A stretch of DNA of 30,377 nt from DTU015 sp964641455 (GTDB taxonomy: Bacteria; Bacillota; Sulfobacillia; Fermentithermobacillales; Fermentithermobacillaceae): NCBI GenBank assembly GCA_964641455.1, contig CAZXLH010000027.1, forward strand, positions 1 through 30,377, written 5' to 3'. Shown here one piece after another: positions 1 to 7,034 of this stretch; the first letter of the stretch is position 1; each line of letters opens with the position of its first letter. The position numbers and the translations under genes are program-made. The notes beneath the pieces were generated by a model. The model saw nothing but the letters and a program-made list of their open reading frames with translations, had not been told where the DNA came from and searched no databases.

Positions 1-2
1 AC

Positions 3-188
3 GAAGAAACCGGATATGAAGCAGAGTTTTCGCTGGCATATTATTTTGAAGATGTCAACATGCTCAGCCATGGGAAGTATACAGTGCAGAAGCAAGAAGA
101 TGCTCTATACAAAGTAGTTATTCGAATATATGACAAAAAGAATTCAGAAGTGTACTCTACTCAAACTACGGTTTGGGTGGAGCCTTAA
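3..188 (+). CDS. C-terminal part of an unidentified pilus-cluster protein (5' truncated)
   Basis: An open frame enters from the left edge and ends at TAA 186-188, giving 61 residues. The visible part is hydrophilic and rich in aromatic and beta-prone residues (for example KVVIRIYDKK and TTVWVEP at the end). That would fit the globular domain of a minor pilin or pseudopilin, but no diagnostic motif is present. The next gene is a prepilin in the same direction, so an I/V-type minor pilin is the natural guess from operon order. Its N-terminal half lies outside the window and its identity is inference from context only. Confidence 0.55.
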   Translation, partial: EETGYEAEFSLAYYFEDVNMLSHGKYTVQKQEDALYKVVIRIYDKKNSEVYSTQTTVWVEP

Positions 189-394
189 AGGTTTGGTTTG
201 TATGTGAGAATGCCGTATGTGAATGGCTCATGGCTATTAACATAGTGCATTTCCGGGGGAGTGAAGACAAAGTCCCAGCTTTACAACCGAGATTCCTGCA
301 AAACTCAAAACCAAAACTGGAATTAGGGCCATCAAAATCTGAGAAGCGCCTGTTGGATTCATCAACAGGTTTTTCAGCTCGGCCAGGCTTACGA

Positions 395-1168
395 ATGGGC
401 TTGCAAACACATGCACAAGCAAGATTCAAGAGTGACCAGAAGGGCTTTACGCTTGTAGAACTTGTTGTTGCAATTGGTGTTGGAATTTTACTGTTAAGTG
501 TTGTAGTGAGCTTTTGCTCAAGAACGGCCGGAATTTTGCAGCGGCTCAGAATTCAGCGAGAAATTAGGGATTCAGGGCTCTTGGCAGTTGAATCTATAGA
601 GAAAAGTTTTAGGAAAGCGCTGGAGTATGGTGGAAGAATCACAGATATATCTGATACCCGGATAAGTGCCAAAGGGCCTGAGTACAGCGTGAGCTTTAGT
701 TTTGATCAATATAAAGGCGAATTTGAACTTGAAGTTTCCAAATTGGAAGTTACCGAAGGTGCGTCTGGCAGTGAAAGCACGCACCATGCCGGAATTGCTG
801 CGGCTATGGACAAGCCAGGCAGCATGCAAACTACCTTAAAAGCAGCAGATGTAAAAGAAGTAAGCATTGACGAAATAACTGCAAATGTAGCAAATGCAGA
901 AGAAATACAAATCCTGGAAGGCACGCTGAGTACACAAAGTACCGGGAAGAGCCAAAACACCGGCGTAATCTTCTGGCCCGGAGGAAGTCTTAAATGCAGC
1001 AACGTCAAAGTTAAGGCGTTGGTTGGTGACGGTTATGTTGACGGTTCGAACCCAGATGCGCTTAGTGCACGAGTTGTCGTAATCGGGTTTGAACTGGGAG
1101 AGGATGTATATGAGATATCAAGGCCGTTTAAGGCAGCCTTTGCAGTATATGGGGGCGGAGGCAGCTAG
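395..1168 (+). CDS. Type IV prepilin-like protein (PilW/GspJ-like minor pilin)
   Basis: The protein has a classic type IV prepilin N-terminus: a basic leader ending in QKG, cleavage before FTLVELVVAIG, Glu at mature position 5, then a hydrophobic helix (GILLLSVVVSF). It would be cut and methylated by the PilD encoded at 5391 and sit in the pilus or its tip complex. From ATG 395 it has 257 residues with a 17-residue leader. The frame stays open upstream to TTG 173 (331 residues), with another ATG at 230. None has a convincing ribosome binding site, so 395 is chosen because longer starts give an improbably long leader. About 230 residues of soluble domain follow the helix, typical of minor pilins of the J/W type. 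Family subtype is inferred from order and size. Confidence 0.75.
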   Translation: MGLQTHAQARFKSDQKGFTLVELVVAIGVGILLLSVVVSFCSRTAGILQRLRIQREIRDSGLLAVESIEKSFRKALEYGGRITDISDTRISAKGPEYSVSFSFDQYKGEFELEVSKLEVTEGASGSESTHHAGIAAAMDKPGSMQTTLKAADVKEVSIDEITANVANAEEIQILEGTLSTQSTGKSQNTGVIFWPGGSLKCSNVKVKALVGDGYVDGSNPDALSARVVVIGFELGEDVYEISRPFKAAFAVYGGGGS

Positions 1169-1283
1169 CCGGGAGCCGACCGCTGACAAAGGCAGAATCA
1201 AGGCTTTGCCTTATAAAACGAGAACGCAAATGTGTCTACAAGTCAAAAAGAGGCCTGGCACCAGGGTGTTTGAGGCCGGGAAA

Positions 1284-2546
1284 ATGGGCGAACAAGGTTT
1301 TGCCCTTGTGTATGCAGTGGTCTTATTTGGTGTTTTGGCGATCATCCTCTCAAGCGCTGTTTCTCAGGAAGGCAGCGCTCAGGCGCTCAATATACGAACA
1401 GGGCAGAGGCGGAAAGCTTTAGATCTAGCCCGCGGCGTTGTAGATGAAATGCTTGGCGCCTTGTTCAAAAATGGGTTTGATGTTTCAAACTGCCCACCGA
1501 TTATGCAAGGAGATGAATCTGAGAATTGGTCAGCTACAGCAACGGCCGGCAAGGATTCATATGGCTTCATATGGGTAATGGGTGAGGCTACGGTAGCGGG
1601 AGTATCCGAAACAGTTAAGGTAAAATTGGAACCGTATTCTCTATTAGATCTTTATTCTGACGGTGTGTTTGTGGCAGGCCACGGGCTCGATGCTGAATTT
1701 AAGAACAAGGCTGAAGGTTTGGCAGCGCATGGCAATATTTACGTTGGTGATAAGTGGTCGGCTGAGGGGAATGGTGGCAAGGTTAGCATATACGGTGAAG
1801 TGTATGAAGGGTATCCTGTTGTGATTCCCAAACCACAAGATGTGAAGCGGCATGTTGAGGCAATTATTAATCCTATGCTAGCCAGCGATATTTGGTATGA
1901 GTTAGACGGCAAAGAGAAGAATATTGTGATTGAAGAGGGCACACATGTCAGAGCCGGCAACATTCCCTCTTTGGACAACTTGGTTGTCAGGCCGGATGCG
2001 TGGCTACATGTGCAAGGCGATCTTACAGCCAGTGGACATTCCGAAGTCCAAATAGATGGTGTTGCGATTATTGATGGCGATTTCAAGGTTAGCGGAAATG
2101 CCGGTATACGGATTGATGGTGTATTAATTGTCCGGCGTGGGGAAATAAAGATTAATCCCAATGATAACGTACCTATCTCAGGAAGCGGAACTATTATCAG
2201 CTTGTCAGAGAAGGATCAGAAGTTCAGAATCGCACTTGGGGAAGGCGAGCGGAGTGGGCTTTGCCTGGTGTCTGCGGGAAAACTTGAATTGACAATATCA
2301 GATACCTCTAAGTCCAGAAACTCGTTATTTGTCTATGCCAGGGAGATTGAGGCAGAATTCAAGAAAAGCGGAGACGTCACAATAGATCCATGCCGTTTTA
2401 TCTCAGTAGAAGATACACGGATTGAATTTGGCAATAATGTTGGAAAAGCCGAACTTTACGCAGGGGGCTTTGATTGGCAAGAACATCCGTCTTTTCTGGG
2501 CGGATCGTATCGAATTGTAAGTTGGTCAGAAGGTAAGGTGCGTTGA
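1284..2546 (+). CDS. PilX/GspK-like minor pilin with beta-solenoid-like domain
   Basis: From ATG 1284 the protein begins MGEQG then FALVYAVVLFGVLAII, a short leader and a prepilin-type hydrophobic helix. Mature position 5 is Tyr, not Glu. Loss of Glu5 is characteristic of K-type (GspK) tip pseudopilins in type II secretion. ATG 1284 has GAGG 8 bases upstream. Longer starts at 1110 (with GGGAGAGG, overlapping the previous gene) or TTG 1089 remain possible. The region around residues 215-300 has repeated short beta-strand/Gly-Asp turns (VQGDLTASG, IIDGDFKVSG, LIVRRGEIKI), like the stacked strands of polymer-forming or adhesin-like domains seen in some PilX-type proteins. The role as tip pilin is inference. 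Length from 1284 is 420 residues. Confidence 0.65.
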   Translation: MGEQGFALVYAVVLFGVLAIILSSAVSQEGSAQALNIRTGQRRKALDLARGVVDEMLGALFKNGFDVSNCPPIMQGDESENWSATATAGKDSYGFIWVMGEATVAGVSETVKVKLEPYSLLDLYSDGVFVAGHGLDAEFKNKAEGLAAHGNIYVGDKWSAEGNGGKVSIYGEVYEGYPVVIPKPQDVKRHVEAIINPMLASDIWYELDGKEKNIVIEEGTHVRAGNIPSLDNLVVRPDAWLHVQGDLTASGHSEVQIDGVAIIDGDFKVSGNAGIRIDGVLIVRRGEIKINPNDNVPISGSGTIISLSEKDQKFRIALGEGERSGLCLVSAGKLELTISDTSKSRNSLFVYAREIEAEFKKSGDVTIDPCRFISVEDTRIEFGNNVGKAELYAGGFDWQEHPSFLGGSYRIVSWSEGKVR

Positions 2547-2742
2547 GATTGCGTCATAGGTGAGTTAGGTTCTGAGCGTAATGTATTTTGAGAACTGTGT
2601 GTATGCAAGCAAAGGGTTTCGTATTTCACTTTGTTGATCAATAAGGCACCGGCTCATTCTTGCGAGGTAAGGACGTTACTTGTATCAAGTGGCCTAGCAT
2701 TTCGGGACTTACGCGGGAACCGGGAAAGCGGAGGTAGGTAGT

Positions 2743-3852
2743 ATGGCGGTTTCAAATACACACTTGCGTATGGGCATCGATCTTTCAAATCCTGTGAGAG
2801 CTATACTTTATTCCAGCGAGGATGCCAGGGTAGTTGCATCTTTAACAGCACAAACCGGATTTAAGCATGATTCTAAAGATAATCTAAGATCTCTTGCCTC
2901 TGAAATTAAGGGTTTTTGGAAACCTTACAGGGTTCGCCCTCTAGGCGTCGCCGGGCTTTCGATTAGGGACTGTTTGCTATTTACAGTGTCACTTCCTCTT
3001 ATAAACAAGAAAGAGTTTAAGCAAGCCATACGCCTTCAGGTTGAGCGCATAGTTCCGGGCAGTTCCCATAACGTGAGAATGGCTGTGCAGAAATGGCCCT
3101 CTAGCCTGCCGTCTCCTCCTTCGTCGAGTATTTCGGCTAACAATACAACGTATGTGGTAGCAGCCGCTGAGGCAGACTCGGTTAGGGCGGCGGAAAAACT
3201 GATGAAGATGGCCGGAGTAAAGCCTGTAGGTGTTGAGATTCCTGCGAGCCCTGCATCACGAATAAGTTGGTCGATGCGAAAACAGTTAGAACAAGGTGTA
3301 TCAGCGGAAAATTCTAAGAAGGGCAGAGAGACGTTTTCCAAACAATTAAGATCAGTTCACGCTTCAAAGATTGCCGGCTTTGATAACGATTCCGGTGCTC
3401 CGGGAGAATCGGCGGCAAACACTGAAGGTTTGGCTGATGTTTCAAACCATGACAGGGAAAGGCAGCCCGGTGAAGCGGACAAGCCGAGAGCAAGTTTCAA
3501 TGTAGTTTTGGATATACAGCCTGACGAAGCGGTCTTGTATTTGGCTTTCGACAGTTACCCATGGTTAATGCGCGAGATACCTTTGGATCCAAACAGTTCT
3601 CTTCGAAATGCTGAGATTCTTGCCGGGGAAGTATCGCGTTCGGCACGATTTGTCACAAGTTCACGGGCCGGGGAGTTTACTGGAGGCGTTACTGTTATGG
3701 GTTCATCAGATAAAACAGGTTTCATTGCTGATTACCTCAGTGAGCGGGTAGGTATCAGAACTCAAGTCTGTGAACTTCCGTTGTTGCAATGTGGTGCCAA
3801 ATATGGTTTGGCTGTAGGATTAGCACTTCCGAAAGAAGGTGCTTTGCTATGA
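2743..3852 (+). CDS. pilM: Type IV pilus assembly protein PilM (actin-like ATPase fold)
   Basis: This 369-residue cytoplasmic protein matches PilM by its N-terminal MGIDLSNPVRAILYS (phosphate-1-like strand of the actin fold) and by the block with VSLPLINKKEFKQAIRLQVERIVP, which resembles the 'SLP...KEL..AIR.E.ERYIP' signature of the PilM/ComA family. PilM recruits PilN to the inner membrane platform. A polar, low-complexity stretch at about residues 185-250 (many Ser, Asn, Asp, Glu) looks like an inserted linker not typical of the core fold. ATG 2743 is preceded by GGAGG. The gene ends in an ATGA overlap with pilN (3849-3852), implying translational coupling. The identification is strengthened by the M-N-O-D order. 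Confidence 0.85.
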   Translation: MAVSNTHLRMGIDLSNPVRAILYSSEDARVVASLTAQTGFKHDSKDNLRSLASEIKGFWKPYRVRPLGVAGLSIRDCLLFTVSLPLINKKEFKQAIRLQVERIVPGSSHNVRMAVQKWPSSLPSPPSSSISANNTTYVVAAAEADSVRAAEKLMKMAGVKPVGVEIPASPASRISWSMRKQLEQGVSAENSKKGRETFSKQLRSVHASKIAGFDNDSGAPGESAANTEGLADVSNHDRERQPGEADKPRASFNVVLDIQPDEAVLYLAFDSYPWLMREIPLDPNSSLRNAEILAGEVSRSARFVTSSRAGEFTGGVTVMGSSDKTGFIADYLSERVGIRTQVCELPLLQCGAKYGLAVGLALPKEGALL

Positions 3853-4436
3853 CATTATTTAGATCTTCGCGCAAACCAAGCAGTGGTGAGCAGGCTTCTT
3901 TATGTGACCTGAATCTTCTTAAGCCTGATATTTATGGAGTGCTTGAAGAAGGTGAGCGCAAAGCATCTTTGATTCGATTGGTTTTTGTTGGTGTTGCGTT
4001 AGTGGTTTGGGTAGTGGTTGCCCTCAGGGCATGGGAAATTAGAGTGATTGCCATTGAACGTAAGTCTGATGAGATTGAGATAACGCGTATTTCAAAGCAA
4101 ATTGAGCAAACCAACGTTAAACTAGGTGTTGTTCCAAAACAAGTTCGTGAGGCTCGTCATGAACTCACAATGCAAGTTGATTGGGCAGGCCGGTTAAGCA
4201 GCATACGCAATTTGGTGCCTGACGGGTGTATTTTTGCGCAGTACAGCATACGCAAAGATGCTGCAATCCAGATTTCAGGCTATGTCCAAGACCCAAGGGT
4301 TTATGCACAAGTTTTGGATGCTGTTAGCAAAGCGGATTTTGTTGCAGGCATTAGGTCAGCTTCTTTAACTGAAAGACAAGGCCATTACGAATTTCGCATA
4401 GCAGTTACCACCTATGTATTAGACGGAAACGAGTAG
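3849..4436 (+). CDS. pilN: Type IV pilus assembly protein PilN
   Basis: The protein has 195 residues from ATG 3849, which overlaps the pilM stop as ATGA. The N-terminal cytoplasmic segment contains CDLNLLKPDI, resembling the conserved N-terminal 'INLLP' peptide that PilN inserts into PilM. A single transmembrane helix follows (about residues 43-60, LVFVGVALVVWVVVAL), then a coiled coil (about 65-110) and a small alpha/beta domain with LSSIRNLVPDGCIFAQYSI and ISGYVQDPRVYAQVLDAV, the ferredoxin-like domain typical of PilN. A longer frame from TTG/GTG 3789 exists but would overlap pilM by more than 60 bases. Its product pairs with PilO to form the alignment complex of the pilus machine. Confidence 0.85.
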   Translation: MTLFRSSRKPSSGEQASLCDLNLLKPDIYGVLEEGERKASLIRLVFVGVALVVWVVVALRAWEIRVIAIERKSDEIEITRISKQIEQTNVKLGVVPKQVREARHELTMQVDWAGRLSSIRNLVPDGCIFAQYSIRKDAAIQISGYVQDPRVYAQVLDAVSKADFVAGIRSASLTERQGHYEFRIAVTTYVLDGNE

Positions 4437-4790
4437 AGTGAAAACGAGCAGAATAGAAATGACAGAATCGAAATGTTTTCCGAATATTTGTACATATGTA
4501 CATTTTATAAGGCGCCCAATTTTCAGTAGGCGGCGGTTTGAAAAATCTGAATATAAATGTAACTGTATTTTGGTATTGATAGGTTAAGCGCTTAGCGTCT
4601 TTTTGGACTGTTAGTTGACATAAGTTGGTATTGGTGATTTATACTGCCAGGATGTTAAAAGGGTTAATAGCTGTGCTGCGGACGCACGTTATGACTAACA
4701 TATATTATATTTCAATCATCTTCTACGCTGCTGGAAAAATTTGCGGGCGTACGTTGAGAGCAACACATATTTGAGTGGAAGGGGTTAGGA
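4437..4790 (+). other. Non-coding gap inside the pilus cluster
   Basis: These 354 bases between pilN and pilO contain no supported gene. They hold a 12-bp perfect palindrome GTACATATGTAC at 4490-4501, which could be an operator, and a promoter-like sequence at 4615-4645. A gap and promoter of this size between pilN and pilO is unusual, since the two are normally tightly coupled. Confidence 0.6.
4615..4645 (+). promoter_or_regulatory. Putative sigma-A promoter for pilO-pilD
   Basis: A perfect -35 box TTGACA (4615-4620) is followed by TTTATA at a 17-base spacer, or TATACT (4640-4645) at 19. This would start transcription about 135 bases before pilO. It is sequence-only evidence; the perfect -35 box is the main support. 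Confidence 0.5.
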
Positions 4791-5390
4791 ATGGATCGAT
4801 TGTCGCGCGAAAGAACAATGGTTGTACTGACTGCTGTACCTGTTATTGTTGCCATTATTGGTGCTGGGGCTTTGTTTTACTTCTCCCATCGTCGAAATCA
4901 AGAAATGTCTGTTAGCGATGAACTACGGTTTGAAGTGGCGAATTTGCGAAGCACTTTAACCCGGTTGGAAAAAGTCTTGGAAGATCTGGAACACCTGCCT
5001 GTAATTGCCGGGAATAGATGGGAACAACAATTGATAAATGAAATTGCCGGTGTTGCTGAAGCAGCAGGTGTAAAAGTGATTAACTTTGCTTACACTGTGC
5101 AAGTTGATGAAGAAAGCCCTGCCCTTGGCATCATAAAGTTCAGCCTTGATGTTGAAGGCGGGGAACAAAGTCAGATTCGGTGCATTGCCTTGCTCCAAGA
5201 ATCTGTAACCGGAATTAAACTGGAAACTATTGATGGTATGCTGGGGGGAGACGATTCCTGGCTTTCAAAGCGGTTCCGGAATGCTAACTTGTATAATGAC
5301 AAAATGAAAATTACAGGCCAGGTGTTTTTCGAGACCGAAGATTCTTTTTTCGAGACCGAAGATTCTTTTTTCGAGACCGGGGACTCTTAA
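4791..5390 (+). CDS. pilO: Type IV pilus assembly protein PilO with C-terminal heptad repeats
   Basis: The protein has 199 residues from ATG 4791, with AAGG and AGGA motifs just upstream. Residues 1-10 are cytoplasmic, about 11-32 form one transmembrane helix (VVLTAVPVIVAIIGAGALFYF), about 35-70 a coiled coil (VSDELRFEVANLRSTLTRLEKVLEDLE), then a small periplasm-side/exterior alpha/beta domain with VAEAAGVKVINF. This is the PilO plan. It follows pilN and precedes pilD, with no pilP or pilQ. The extreme C-terminus carries FFETEDS twice and FFETGDS once, encoded by a 21-bp tandem repeat, which is not part of the family fold. Overall identity relies on architecture and neighbours rather than on a catalytic motif. 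Confidence 0.8.
   Translation: MDRLSRERTMVVLTAVPVIVAIIGAGALFYFSHRRNQEMSVSDELRFEVANLRSTLTRLEKVLEDLEHLPVIAGNRWEQQLINEIAGVAEAAGVKVINFAYTVQVDEESPALGIIKFSLDVEGGEQSQIRCIALLQESVTGIKLETIDGMLGGDDSWLSKRFRNANLYNDKMKITGQVFFETEDSFFETEDSFFETGDS
5325..5387 (+). repeat. Three 21-bp tandem repeats inside the 3' end of pilO
   Basis: Copies lie at 5325-5345, 5346-5366 and 5367-5387. The first two are identical and the third differs at three bases. The unit encodes FFETEDS and is a multiple of three, so copy-number change would keep the frame and simply lengthen the acidic/aromatic tail. Confidence 0.95.
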
Positions 5391-6383
5391 ATGATGGCTA
5401 TGACGGACATACTAACTACCCTAAATATCCTGAGCCTTCTGGGTATTTTAAGCATCATAAGCATTATGAGCATTGTAAGCATGTATACAACTGAATCGAA
5501 CCAGGCTTTTACGCTTGGTGCAGCAAGAGCTTTTTGTCTAAACACAATGAATATAGCGGCTATGCTAAGTGTATGGCCAAGCCCTTTTGGCAGGTTGCCG
5601 CTGGAAGGAAATATTTGCACTGGGGAAACTGCCTTCGGTTTTGCTTGTTTTGAACTAATCGATTTACTGATATTTTTGCTTGGGTTATGTTTAGGCAGTT
5701 TCGGAGGCATGTTGGCAGCAAGGATTCCGCCAGGGGAGGCTATTACCGGCAGATCCCATTGTGCCAGGTGCAATCAAACCCTCGAGCCTTTGGAACTTAT
5801 ACCTGTCTTGAGCTTTCTTGCTCAAAGAGGTAAGTGCAGGCATTGCGGTGAGAAGATAAGCCCGGCATATGTGATTGTGGAACTTTCCACTGCTGTGAGT
5901 TTTGTTTTCTTGTATCGGTGCTTCGGCCTTGGGTTACAGGGTATTTTGCACATGATCGTAGGTTTTCATCTGTGTGTTTTGGCTGGGACCGATATTATGC
6001 ATGGCCTTTTGCCAAATAAGATCTTACTGTCTGCATCCGGGTTTGCGATCATTCTGAGAATGTCCCAAGCATGGTCAAGCCAAACGTGGGCGAGTCTAAT
6101 TGACGGTTTTTGGGGCGCTCTTGTTGGTTTTGGATTGCTTTTTGCAGTGGCATTTGTAAGGCCAGGGGCTATGGGTGGCGGAGATGTGAAGATGGCCGGA
6201 GCAATCGGTTTTTACCTTGGGTTTCCCGCTGTTTTGCCAGGCCTCGCCCTTGGGTTTGCCGTATCCGCTGTCTATTGTATCCCGTTGCTTCTTCTTGGAC
6301 GGTTGAAGAAAACTGACACCATCCCACTTGGAGTCTTTCTTTCATTTGGAACAATTGTGACCGTCATTGCCTGGCATATCTAG
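5391..6383 (+). CDS. pilD: Prepilin leader peptidase/N-methyltransferase (A24 family)
   Basis: This polytopic membrane aspartic protease removes prepilin leaders and methylates the new N-terminus. Diagnostic features are LGLCLGSFGGMLAARIP (about residues 97-112), two CxxC pairs (Cys124/127 and Cys149/152) forming the zinc-binding cytoplasmic loop with LELIPVLSFLAQRGKCR, and the two catalytic aspartates Asp201 (TDIMHGLLPNK) and Asp265 in GGGDVKM. It starts directly after the pilO stop. The protein is 330 residues, with about 85 residues before the usual N-terminus; that extension includes a repetitive hydrophobic helix (ILSIISIMSIVSM). No better internal start is seen. It closes the pilus cluster and would process the prepilins encoded at 395 and 1284. 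Confidence 0.92.
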   Translation: MMAMTDILTTLNILSLLGILSIISIMSIVSMYTTESNQAFTLGAARAFCLNTMNIAAMLSVWPSPFGRLPLEGNICTGETAFGFACFELIDLLIFLLGLCLGSFGGMLAARIPPGEAITGRSHCARCNQTLEPLELIPVLSFLAQRGKCRHCGEKISPAYVIVELSTAVSFVFLYRCFGLGLQGILHMIVGFHLCVLAGTDIMHGLLPNKILLSASGFAIILRMSQAWSSQTWASLIDGFWGALVGFGLLFAVAFVRPGAMGGGDVKMAGAIGFYLGFPAVLPGLALGFAVSAVYCIPLLLLGRLKKTDTIPLGVFLSFGTIVTVIAWHI

Positions 6384-6401
6384 GTACTTAGCAGTGCACG
6401 C

Positions 6402-6588
6402 ATGTATGTTTTCGGCTACATCTTAGGCCTGTATCTGTCTTCCAGGGCGACAGTCGAGCCCGAGCCTGTCATCTACGATTACACTCTCATCGGCATGTGT
6501 CATCTGAAACGACACTTCAGGCCCGCATCTGTCTTCCAGGGCGACAGTCTAATCTACATAGCACCTTTACGAACATGTCAGGCAAAAC
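6402..6588. repeat. 31-bp periodic dyad repeat array, locus 1
   Basis: About five imperfect dyads begin at 6402, 6433, 6464, 6495 and 6527 (spacing 31, 31, 31, 32), with a weaker sixth unit at 6558. The units at 6433 and 6527 are identical over 23 bp. Each core has a left arm near NNCTGTCATC, a 3-base centre and a right arm near GGCGACAGTC. The core matches the array at 26570-26811. The period is not a multiple of three, so the array is not coding. It lies just upstream of the promoter at 6644. Confidence 0.7.
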
Positions 6589-6643
6589 TACCGTAGTAGG
6601 AGTACTTCCGCCCCAACACTTGAACACGAATTGCCTTTCTCTA

Positions 6644-6672
6644 TTGCAAGCAGCAATCGTTTCTGTTAAAAT
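6644..6672 (+). promoter_or_regulatory. Putative sigma-A promoter for the candidate RNA
   Basis: TTGCAA (6644-6649) and TAAAAT (6667-6672) are separated by exactly 17 bases. Transcription would begin near 6680. It lies between the dyad array and the structured region and is followed about 355 bases later by a terminator. Confidence 0.55.
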
Positions 6673-6679
6673 CCTATCT

Positions 6680-7034
6680 AACAATTAGAATTGGAAAGTC
6701 AAAACATAGGTTTTGAAGGAAGTGTACCTTAGGGTTCCGTTCCAGTAGTGGTTTTGCTTCGCCTTAGAGCAAGCAATGACTGGCCGGTTTGCGGTTATTC
6801 GTTGTACTGTTTTCAAGAAGCGCTGTGCTTCTCCGGGAAAAGGGGAAGCATGTAGGGATGCAAATACTGTAACCTGTCGAACCGGGCGCTCAGATAAACC
6901 GCTCCGACATGCAACTAAACTGGAAGGCTGGACCGAGCGGTACTGGCTTTGCAACGCAAAGTACACCGTGGGTGAAAAATACCCGAGCGGCAAGTTCCTT
7001 GTACAGAGTTTATGGACTGCCGAGCGGGTTTTTT
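6680..7034 (+). ncRNA. Candidate structured RNA of unrecognised class
   Basis: The interval runs from a predicted start near 6680 to a T-run at 7029-7034 and holds many complementary segments. GTGTAC near 6720 can pair with GTACAC near 6961, enclosing the middle. GAAGC/GCTTC forms a hairpin near 6818-6832 that competes with an alternative stem GCTTCTCC/GGGGAAGC. TGTCG/CGACA and CCGCTC/GAGCGG pairs lie downstream. Mutually exclusive stems followed by a terminator recall a riboswitch or attenuator, but no gene starts for nearly 400 bases after it, so a stand-alone RNA is equally possible. I compared it by eye with RNase P, tmRNA, T-box, cobalamin, lysine and c-di-GMP motifs and saw no match. 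Open frames within it have no ribosome binding sites. Confidence 0.4.
6981..7034 (+). terminator. Intrinsic terminator with tandem AG/AG mismatch
   Basis: ACCCG-AG-CGGC (6981-6991) pairs with GCCG-AG-CGGGT (7019-7029), leaving a symmetric AG/AG internal loop. Short extra pairs (AGT/ACT, CC/GG) continue inside. A run of six T follows at 7029-7034. A second small hairpin GCCTC-AAAA-GAGGC lies at 7053-7066. Confidence 0.65.

Noticed and set aside
6680..7034. T-box leader or a known riboswitch
   Set aside because: A TGGACC near 6930 only loosely recalls the T-box core, the full conserved block is missing and no aminoacyl-tRNA synthetase or amino-acid gene follows closely.
6680..7034. RNase P RNA or tmRNA (right size)
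   Set aside because: The conserved GAGGAAAGTCC and ACAGAA segments of RNase P RNA and the tRNA-like ends of tmRNA are absent.
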